14,575 bases of DNA from Clostridiales bacterium (GTDB lineage: Bacteria; Bacillota; Clostridia; Peptostreptococcales; Anaerovoracaceae), in contig WRJV01000305.1 of assembly GCA_009778415.1 (NCBI GenBank), positions 1-14,575 of the forward strand, read 5' to 3'. Shown here one piece after another: positions 6,663-12,076 of the stretch. The position numbers were made by a program, and so were the translations under genes. Position 1 is the stretch's first letter. Each line of letters starts with the position of its first letter. The notes beneath the pieces are model-generated. The model was given only the letters and a program-made list of their open reading frames with translations. It did not search any database and had not been told where the DNA came from.

Positions 6663-9600
6663 TCATTTTGTGTAATGTATAAACAGGTCGAGCAAATCCA
6701 GCATGTCGATGATGCCGTCTCCGTTCACGTCGCACATGCTTGCAGTGACGCCGCTTCCTTTGACGTCGTTGACCTTCACCAAGGTGCCCCAATCCGCTGA
6801 ATCCTTGCTGAAGCCGCAGTACAGCAACATCATGCCGAGATCCAGCGCATCCACCTTGTTGTCCTTGTTCAGGTCGTATTTCGAGTAGATCAGCTGATCA
6901 ATGGTGGTGGTCGCTTCCGCTTTTGCGATTACCGCGTCGATGTATTTCGTTATCTCCCCGTCAAACGCGGTAACTGTCAGGCCTGTCAGCTTCATGGTTG
7001 CGTCGCCCTTGGCTCTTGGCGCAAACACGAATTTCGCGATGTCTGCGGGCAAGAATGCCGAGAAGCCAGTGTTGTCTCCTCCTGCCGGGTAGCCGAGGGT
7101 GACGGTACCCCTCCATGTGCTGCCTCCCAAGCTCTTCCATGCGATGCCGTCAATCACATCAAAGCCGGCGAGCGGTTCTACGCCTATGCCAGCCAGCATG
7201 TTGCCGTCCACCTCGAATTCCAGCTCAACAGTCAGTACATCCACTGCGTCGTTGGCTGAAAGAACGAATTCAACGTTGCCCTCGATGCCTGTGACCGGAG
7301 CTGCGTTTATGCTTGCGCTGAACGGCCTTGCCGCGTTGACTTCGGCAGTCGCTTGGACTACAGCCCAGTTGACTACGCCATCCTCCAGCCCTGACAGTGT
7401 CCCGTTCACCATGTAAAGGCCGACTCTGGTGTTGCTGAAGGTTGGGTTCGTAGTCGCAGACCATGCCACGTTGGCTTCGCCCGTGCCTCCGCCGATGTAT
7501 TCAACGGTGATTTTGCTCGGAAGCTGCGCCACCATCTGGGCGGCAGTCGTTCCGACCGGAATGAACACAGGCCTATCGAGGTACGCAGTCGCAACCTGAA
7601 CCGGACGGTTTGCAGAGTTCTTGCCGAAAACCGCGTCGACATGGTTTAAAGCGGTGACTGTCTCGCTTTGGATTTTTGCGATCGCAGCGTCCTCTGCCGC
7701 CTTTAGTGCAGGGCTCAGTTTGTAAGGCGTCCCAAGCCTTCCTCCCACCATGTATTTGGCAGCGGACTCTACGGCTTCAATGTACCAGCGGCTCCAGTCA
7801 GCAATGGCTTTCAGTTCCGTGGTGTACGCCGTGTCGATCCCGGCAGGGCTGCTGTTCATCTGCCAGGCGTAATGGTCTATGGTGTTTTGCGTCTCATAGC
7901 CAAGGCGCGTCTCCCAGCTCATGACAACCCTGTCAATCGTGTCAATCGCTTCCTCCTCGTAGCCGTTGGCCATCTGGTAAGCCACTGCGGCAGAGACGGC
8001 CCCTACGTCGTGAAACTCCTGTACGCTGAGCTTGTCGAGGGTATCGCAGGACGAATGGTACACGTAGTCTGTGAAGTGCCACGTCAGCAGCGCCGGTATG
8101 AAAGCGCCTACCCTGGTCCTTGCGTTTGTCACGAACGGCGAGTGGTCCGAGCCGCCCTCGTACGGGTTTGAATCAACCATGAAAGCAGGGTTCGTCTTCT
8201 GCACCTCCAAAGCCGTCTGCAGGTACAGGTCGTTTAGGAACAGCCCCGGGTAGTTGTTCACAGGGGTGGTGTTCGTGCTGGTAGTGCCTGTCCACAGCGA
8301 GAATTTGTCCGGCTTGCGGATAAACTGGCTGTAGGTCAAGGGAAGGCCTGTCTGCCCCGGATAAGTGAAGTTCCCGTACCTGTAGCGGAGGTTTGAGGCT
8401 ACTGCCGATCCGGCCACGTCCGACGGGTCGGGCGTTTTTTCGATCAGCATGTGGCCGCCTGTCTTTGCAGGGTCTTCGCCGGTCATATCCAAGTCGATTG
8501 ATCCCTTCACGTAAAGGAACTCGTCACGGTACTTGGCTTCCCAGTTGTTGGTCATGGTGATTTCATCGCCCCATACGAATGTTAATGTCCTTTCAGGCCT
8601 TGCTATCCTGCCGTTGTCTATCATGTCTTTGAGGGTTGAAACCAGCACGTAGTTCATGGCAACGCCGGAAGCGTTGTCGCATGCGCCCGGTTCGTTGATG
8701 TGGGACGGTACGTATACCCTCTCTTCCGGCTTCGTGGCGCCTTGTATCTCGACCACCAAGCAGCGGACAGGCCTTGCGTAATATTCGCCAAGGGCGCTTA
8801 TCTCCAAGACTGTATCGCCGCCGTCGATGAGCGCGCGCATCGCGGCGTATTCATCGAGCGAGTAATGCAGGACGACGGGAACGTTGCCGCCGGGCACCGC
8901 CCAGCCGCCACCGCCTGTGTACGGCACGTAGTTGGTGTACCATCGTTCAGCCTTGCCTGTGTCGGGGCTCGGGAAAGCCGGGTCGAAATCCCCGTTCGGC
9001 AGCCTGTGCTCCGGCATGTGGTAGTTGGGGCTTTCGCTCACCCTGCAGAGTGCGGCTATCGCGCCGACGCTGGTGCAGTATGTGCGCACGTTGGCCGACG
9101 CCGTCGTTGTGGTGAGCAGGACTTTGCCGGCAAGCTGGGCTGCCGGGATGTTCAGCGAGTTGCTGGACGCGGTTAATGTGCCTACATACACGACCTGTCC
9201 GGATTTTGTGCCGGCGGCAATGTTCTCCGCCACGGACTTGCTCTTGTCCGTATAAGCGAAGAAAGTTCCGTTTGTGGGCATGTGGCACCTGTTGTTGACA
9301 GCGTACTGTCTTTGGTAGTCGGCCGAACCCGGGGTCTTCAGGGCATTGACGAGCCATTCGGCGGTCACATAGCTCGGGAAGTATATCGAGGTCGGGTCGA
9401 TGCAGTCGGCCACGAAATCGACGGTCTTCTTGAGCGCGTCCCTTTCAGGGTTCGGGGGTGCAGCAGGGTCATCCACCACTTTGAGCGCCACGTACTGTGG
9501 ATTCCACGTGTTGCTCGTGGACGGGTTTGCCTCTGTTGCATTAAGGTTGCTGGATGTCTGGTACTGATACCAGACGCTGTCGCCTTGGTTGTTTGCAGTG

Positions 9601-9878
9601 GTGCGCTCAGAGTCCATAAACCCTTGCGCCACGAACTTGTCGTGCAAGTCAACCATTACATCGTCGAGCCAATTGCCATACGACGTGCGCCACCCCCTGT
9701 AAACGTGGGCAGCTTGCAGAAGCATGGCGTCTCCGCTGATCTCGTCTCCAAACATCTGAACGACTTCACTCAGTGTGTAGTGCTGCTGGGCGTCTTTGGC
9801 AGACGCCTCTCCGAAAGTTGGGGCAGCAAGCGTGAACGTCAATGCCAGCACGAGCGCTAATGATAGTAGTTTCCTCAT
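6663..9878 (-). CDS. Secreted M28-family metallopeptidase with Ig-like, cohesin-like and dockerin modules
   Basis: A 1071-aa extracellular protein with a signal peptide (1 to about 26). The peptidase part spans about 130-640. A PA-like insert lies at about 226-340. Zinc-site motifs are H393 and D401 in HINEPGACDNASG, the E439 general-base region (WGDE), D463/D465 in IDLDMTGED, and a late His in YVYHSSCD (H608). These match M28 peptidases, which usually act as aminopeptidases. A helical region (640-755) is followed by a Big_4-type Ig-like domain (about 760-850), a cohesin-like beta domain (about 853-975) and a type I dockerin. The dockerin has two calcium loops (D1002-N-D1006...D1013 and D1050-N-D1054...D1061). 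The start is supported by GGAGGTG 10 nt upstream. It lies between HD-GYP and adhesin genes on the same strand. The dockerin suggests docking onto a cohesin partner, perhaps a surface scaffold outside the window. Confidence 0.85.
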   Translation of the reverse strand: MRKLLSLALVLALTFTLAAPTFGEASAKDAQQHYTLSEVVQMFGDEISGDAMLLQAAHVYRGWRTSYGNWLDDVMVDLHDKFVAQGFMDSERTTANNQGDSVWYQYQTSSNLNATEANPSTSNTWNPQYVALKVVDDPAAPPNPERDALKKTVDFVADCIDPTSIYFPSYVTAEWLVNALKTPGSADYQRQYAVNNRCHMPTNGTFFAYTDKSKSVAENIAAGTKSGQVVYVGTLTASSNSLNIPAAQLAGKVLLTTTTASANVRTYCTSVGAIAALCRVSESPNYHMPEHRLPNGDFDPAFPSPDTGKAERWYTNYVPYTGGGGWAVPGGNVPVVLHYSLDEYAAMRALIDGGDTVLEISALGEYYARPVRCLVVEIQGATKPEERVYVPSHINEPGACDNASGVAMNYVLVSTLKDMIDNGRIARPERTLTFVWGDEITMTNNWEAKYRDEFLYVKGSIDLDMTGEDPAKTGGHMLIEKTPDPSDVAGSAVASNLRYRYGNFTYPGQTGLPLTYSQFIRKPDKFSLWTGTTSTNTTPVNNYPGLFLNDLYLQTALEVQKTNPAFMVDSNPYEGGSDHSPFVTNARTRVGAFIPALLTWHFTDYVYHSSCDTLDKLSVQEFHDVGAVSAAVAYQMANGYEEEAIDTIDRVVMSWETRLGYETQNTIDHYAWQMNSSPAGIDTAYTTELKAIADWSRWYIEAVESAAKYMVGGRLGTPYKLSPALKAAEDAAIAKIQSETVTALNHVDAVFGKNSANRPVQVATAYLDRPVFIPVGTTAAQMVAQLPSKITVEYIGGGTGEANVAWSATTNPTFSNTRVGLYMVNGTLSGLEDGVVNWAVVQATAEVNAARPFSASINAAPVTGIEGNVEFVLSANDAVDVLTVELEFEVDGNMLAGIGVEPLAGFDVIDGIAWKSLGGSTWRGTVTLGYPAGGDNTGFSAFLPADIAKFVFAPRAKGDATMKLTGLTVTAFDGEITKYIDAVIAKAEATTTIDQLIYSKYDLNKDNKVDALDLGMMLLYCGFSKDSADWGTLVKVNDVKGSGVTASMCDVNGDGIIDMLDLLDLFIHYTK

Positions 9879-10035
9879 GTGTTATCAACACCTCCAAATT
9901 ATTATTGCCTCTTTTTTTCTGTCGTTGGGGTTCGACTTTTTCAGCCTCTTTGCTATCGCGCAACGTGGTCAAGCGGCTCTATTTCTCGGAGGAGCATCTC
10001 CTTGTCAAGCCCTTTCTGCTTGACAATTTATTCTA
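9879..10035 (-). promoter_or_regulatory. Leader and predicted extended -10 promoter of the M28 gene
   Basis: On the minus strand TAGAAT (10035-10030) is preceded by TG in the extended position (TGATAGAAT). This would start transcription near 10023 and leave a leader of about 145 nt. No clear -35 is present. I searched this leader for a c-di-GMP riboswitch pattern and found no convincing match. A distant CGTTG/CAACG pair (9965-9961 and 9927-9923) could close a loop. Confidence 0.3.
10002..10026. promoter_or_regulatory. Perfect 9-bp inverted repeat near the M28 transcription start
   Basis: TTGTCAAGC (10002-10010) and GCTTGACAA (10018-10026) are exact reverse complements separated by 7 nt. The dyad coincides with the predicted start of the M28 mRNA. 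It could act as an operator on DNA, for example for the upstream TetR protein, or as a 5' stabilising hairpin in RNA. No T-run follows on the minus strand, so it is not an intrinsic terminator for the HD-GYP gene. Confidence 0.5.
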
Positions 10036-10077
10036 TCACATTTGGATTACTTTTTGGTTACAGTTGTATTACAAATA

Positions 10078-10731
10078 TCAAATATCCTTTGATGATATCG
10101 CGGCAAATTCGTCGATCAGTTTCACGAAAACGCCTATTATCGCAGGGTCAAAATGCGTACCTGCTCCGTCAATGATGATCTTGGCGGATTCTTCAGCCGA
10201 AAACGCTGCTTTGTATGGCCGCACGGAAGTCAGCGCGTCATACACGTCCACGACCGCCATCAGCCGCCCAAGCAGCGGAATTTTCAATCCGCTCAACCCG
10301 AAAGGATAGCCGCTGCCATCCCATTTTTCGTGGTGCGCCACGACTATTGTCTTCGCGCATTCCAGAAAATCCGTAAAATAGCCGAACCTCTCCATTTTTT
10401 CAATCGCCTCGACGCCTCTTTGGACATGGGTTTTCATTATCTCGAATTCTTCGGGGGCAAGCTTTCCGGGCTTGTTTAAAATTGCGTCGCTGATCGAAAT
10501 CTTCCCCACGTCGTGGAGTTGGGCAGACGGCAATACGGCGTCCATGTTCCACGAGAGTATCTCCTCTGAATATACGTCGTCCTCGTACAGTTGGCTGACC
10601 AGCGCCTTAAGGTATTTTTGGGTGCGGCTGACATGCCAACCCGTGGAATTGTCCCTGGATTCCAAAAGATCTGCCACTGTGCATGCTATTACGTTTTGAA
10701 AGCCGACAACCTGCGGTGTTGTTTCCTTCAT
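10078..10731 (-). CDS. Stand-alone HD-GYP domain protein, predicted c-di-GMP phosphodiesterase
   Basis: A 217-aa protein from ATG 10731, chosen because AAGGAG lies 6 nt upstream (10738-10743). An in-frame ATG at 10761 would add ten charged residues but has no clear ribosome site. The whole protein is one HD-GYP domain. It shows E24 and H33 in ESRDNSTGWH, the HD pair H73-D74 in LHDVGKISI, H102, H133-H134 followed by GYP (141-143), and D162 in VDVYDALTS with RPYK. All expected signature residues are present, so it is predicted to be an active cytoplasmic cyclic di-GMP phosphodiesterase. It lacks any sensor domain, so its control is probably transcriptional. It lies just downstream of the TetR gene on the same strand (12 to 40 bp, depending on start), so the two probably form an operon. 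Confidence 0.88.
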   Translation of the reverse strand: MKETTPQVVGFQNVIACTVADLLESRDNSTGWHVSRTQKYLKALVSQLYEDDVYSEEILSWNMDAVLPSAQLHDVGKISISDAILNKPGKLAPEEFEIMKTHVQRGVEAIEKMERFGYFTDFLECAKTIVVAHHEKWDGSGYPFGLSGLKIPLLGRLMAVVDVYDALTSVRPYKAAFSAEESAKIIIDGAGTHFDPAIIGVFVKLIDEFAAISSKDI

Positions 10732-10772
10732 CACTTTCTCCTTCTCCCGCTTGCGAAGCATCTCTTTGGATT

Positions 10773-11573
10773 TTACAACAGAGGCGGCTTTAAATCGGTA
10801 ATTAAGTTTGCAATGAGCGCATACAGTTTGTATTCATCCTCAACTTGCTTTGCCAATATGCCCGGCGGCGGGCCGACCAGCAGCCAGATAAGCGTGTACA
10901 GCCTTATGCAGTTTATAAGAATCGACATGGAGCGGGTGTCAAAAGGTGCAAACCTTCCCGCATCAACCGCTTTGCCTAGCCCGTCTTCAACGAACACTAT
11001 CGCTTCATTCAGTATCAAATCCTGGAACAGCTCTTTCGCCTTCGCGTCTGTGGACGCTCGCTGAAAGACAATTTTGGCAATATCCAGCATCTGCTCTATG
11101 ACGCCTTCCTCAAATTGGTATATGAATCCCTTTGTGATGATGTCAAAAATGCTGCCGGTTTCCAGCAGGGCTTCCAGCTCTTCCGGGCCGGGGCGGTTGG
11201 AGATTTGGTAATAGTGATAGAAATCATATATGGTGTCCAGAATCTCCTGTTTGGACTTGAAGTGGTTGTATATTGCCGACTGGCGGATGCCTATCGTGTC
11301 TGCGATGTCGTTGAGCGAGACGTTTTCGTAGCCTCTTTCTGTAAACAGCCTAATGGCGCTGTAGAAAATTTTCTTCTTTGTACCCACAAACATAAACGGC
11401 CTGTCATCTATTTTTGTGTTCTTTACCGGGCTTGGCGCATCGGAAGGAATGAACCAGGCGCCTGCCCGCTTAACAGCGCTTTCTATTTTGCCCGTTCTGC
11501 ACAAATTCTGGATGTGCCGCGTCGTGACCCCCCACTTTTCTGCCATTTCTTCAATCGTTTTATAATTAAACAT
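10773..11573 (-). CDS. TetR-family regulator with an extra N-terminal HTH domain
   Basis: A 266-aa protein with two DNA-binding parts. Residues 1-46 match the small excisionase/MerR-like HTH found in clostridial proteins (YKTIEEMAEKWGVTTRHIQ, then GKIESAVKRAGAWFIPSDA). Residues about 65-112 are a TetR N-terminal HTH (KKIFYSAIRLFTERGYENVS, then IRQSAIYNHFKSKQEIL). Residues 113-266 are helical, as in TetR ligand-binding and dimerisation domains; no ligand can be inferred. The start ATG at 11573 has AAAGGTGG 6 nt upstream. A consensus promoter and dyad symmetry lie directly in front, suggesting autorepression. Its nearest target set would be its own operon with the HD-GYP gene, and possibly the M28 and adhesin genes downstream. 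The HTH-TetR fusion is uncommon among ordinary TetR proteins of about 200 aa. Confidence 0.87.
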   Translation of the reverse strand: MFNYKTIEEMAEKWGVTTRHIQNLCRTGKIESAVKRAGAWFIPSDAPSPVKNTKIDDRPFMFVGTKKKIFYSAIRLFTERGYENVSLNDIADTIGIRQSAIYNHFKSKQEILDTIYDFYHYYQISNRPGPEELEALLETGSIFDIITKGFIYQFEEGVIEQMLDIAKIVFQRASTDAKAKELFQDLILNEAIVFVEDGLGKAVDAGRFAPFDTRSMSILINCIRLYTLIWLLVGPPPGILAKQVEDEYKLYALIANLITDLKPPLL

Positions 11574-11586
11574 CGGGTTCCACCTT

Positions 11587-11607
11587 TATGATGATTATTT
11601 CATCATA
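11587..11607. promoter_or_regulatory. Candidate TetR operator (7-bp perfect dyad)
   Basis: TATGATG (11587-11593) and CATCATA (11601-11607) are exact reverse complements separated by 7 nt. The dyad covers the predicted transcription start and touches the -10 box, a good position for autorepression. A second small palindrome, TACATTGTA (11614-11622), sits in the promoter spacer. Confidence 0.5.
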
Positions 11608-11635
11608 TTATACTACATTGTACGAATTTTGTCAA
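11607..11635 (-). promoter_or_regulatory. Consensus sigma-A promoter of the tetR/HD-GYP operon
   Basis: On the minus strand TTGACA (11635-11630), a 17-bp spacer and TATAAT (11612-11607) match the consensus exactly. Transcription would start near 11600, giving a leader of about 27 nt. Confidence 0.85.
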
Positions 11636-11652
11636 CTTATCATTCTGGGTTT

Positions 11653-11675
11653 ATTCGTTGTTTATCAACAAGAAT
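11653..11675. promoter_or_regulatory. Imperfect dyad upstream of the tetR promoter
   Basis: TTGTT (11658-11662) and AACAA (11667-11671) pair around TATC. The outer ATTC (11653-11656) and GAAT (11672-11675) extend the symmetry with one unpaired base. It lies about 20 bp upstream of the tetR -35 and may be a regulator site, possibly for the second HTH of the TetR protein. Evidence is symmetry only. Confidence 0.3.
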
Positions 11676-11720
11676 GTGTAGCCATTAACCTGTTGCACAG
11701 CAAAAAAATCCATTTTTGTA

Positions 11721-11861
11721 TTAAAACCGCCACGCTGTCTGCGTGGCGGCTTCATGGGAGAAGAATTGCAATGCGGCGGCTCCGGAAGAGAAGTGGTCGC
11801 CGCATTATTCACTTAGTGGTTTGCTTGTGTAATTCATCAAATATTTCATAATTTATTCATC
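11721..11861 (-). ncRNA. Candidate small RNA 1 (about 140 nt)
   Basis: A perfect promoter at 11868-11896 would start a minus-strand transcript near 11861. The RNA holds a 9-bp stem AATGCGGCG/CGCCGCATT (11770-11778 with 11798-11806) closing a 19-nt loop rich in C and U. A C/U-rich single-stranded stretch UUCUUCUCCC (11765-11756) follows. The end is a 9-bp stem CCGCCACGC/GCGTGGCGG with a 5-nt loop (11727-11749) followed by TTTT, a plausible terminator. Only 14- to 17-codon frames without Shine-Dalgarno are inside it. The next promoter (tetR) lies downstream, so this looks like an independent unit. C/U-rich loops are typical of Gram-positive sRNAs that bind ribosome sites. I recognise no known RNA family. 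Confidence 0.5.
11727..11749 (-). terminator. Terminator hairpin of candidate small RNA 1
   Basis: Nine perfect GC-rich base pairs (11727-11735 with 11741-11749) and a 5-nt loop, followed on the minus strand by TTTT (11726-11723) and then AATAC. The T-run is short, so termination may be partial. Confidence 0.6.
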
Positions 11862-11867
11862 ATATGA

Positions 11868-11896
11868 ATTATAATTTCCAAAAATGAAAATGTCAA
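11868..11896 (-). promoter_or_regulatory. Consensus promoter of candidate small RNA 1
   Basis: On the minus strand TTGACA (11896-11891), a 17-bp spacer and TATAAT (11873-11868) match the consensus exactly. The flanks resemble those of the promoter at 12039-12067: GTTGACATT at the -35, and ATGATGAATA starting 4 nt after the -10. Confidence 0.8.
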
Positions 11897-11918
11897 CCGT
11901 TTTGTCGAGATTTTGGCA

Positions 11919-11951
11919 TAAAAATTAAAAATAAACAGAACAAAGTGCTGT
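11919..11951 (-). terminator. Probable terminator of candidate small RNA 2
   Basis: On the minus strand ACAGCAC (11951-11945), TTT, GTTCTGT (11941-11935) form a stem with one mismatch. TTATTTTTAATTTTTAT follows. It is weaker than the hairpin of unit 1 but has a much better T-tract. Confidence 0.45.
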
Positions 11952-12032
11952 ATCCGTTCATCCCCATAGCAAAGCTATGCCCCAAAAGAATCCTTAATCC
12001 CAATAAGTAGAATTTCTAGCGTCATATTCATC
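11919..12032 (-). ncRNA. Candidate small RNA 2 (about 110 nt)
   Basis: A perfect promoter at 12039-12067 would start a minus-strand transcript near 12032. It contains a CATAGC/GCTATG hairpin with a 3-nt loop (11965-11979) flanked by GGGG on both sides. It ends at a 7-bp stem with one mismatch (11945-11951 with 11935-11941, AAA/TTT loop) followed by a T-rich tract (11934-11919). An 18-codon frame (MNMTLEILLIGIKDSFGA) with a weak AGGA, and a short hydrophobic frame beginning MGMNGYSTLF, are present, so a leader or tiny peptide cannot be excluded. No known RNA family is recognised. It begins only about 45 nt after the RCC1 stop. Confidence 0.4.
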
Positions 12033-12038
12033 ATTCCT

Positions 12039-12067
12039 ATTATATTTTTAAGCTTCTATAATGTCAA
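12039..12067 (-). promoter_or_regulatory. Consensus promoter of candidate small RNA 2
   Basis: On the minus strand TTGACA (12067-12062), a 17-bp spacer and TATAAT (12044-12039) match the consensus exactly. It starts 10 bp after the RCC1 stop codon, with no terminator between, so read-through from the RCC1 gene is also possible. Confidence 0.8.
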
Positions 12068-12076
12068 CAGTTTTGG

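Noticed and set aside
8700..9176. 158-codon plus-strand frame opposite the M28 gene
   Set aside because: A shadow of the coding strand in GC-rich DNA; no ribosome site or recognisable motif.
9282..9860. 192-codon open frame on the plus strand opposite the M28 gene
   Set aside because: Antisense to a well-supported secreted peptidase with signal peptide and motifs. No ribosome site, and the translated text has no domain-like pattern.
9879..10030. Possible c-di-GMP riboswitch in the M28 leader
   Set aside because: Suggested by the HD-GYP context and a GCAAAG word, but the paired helices and conserved core expected of GEMM-type riboswitches could not be laid out.
11720..11810. Short frames of 14-34 codons inside candidate small RNA 1
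   Set aside because: None has a Shine-Dalgarno, and the longest would run through the terminator hairpin.
11588..11851. 87-codon plus-strand frame across the tetR promoter and small RNA 1
   Set aside because: It has no Shine-Dalgarno and runs over promoter boxes, a dyad and hairpins that better explain the sequence.
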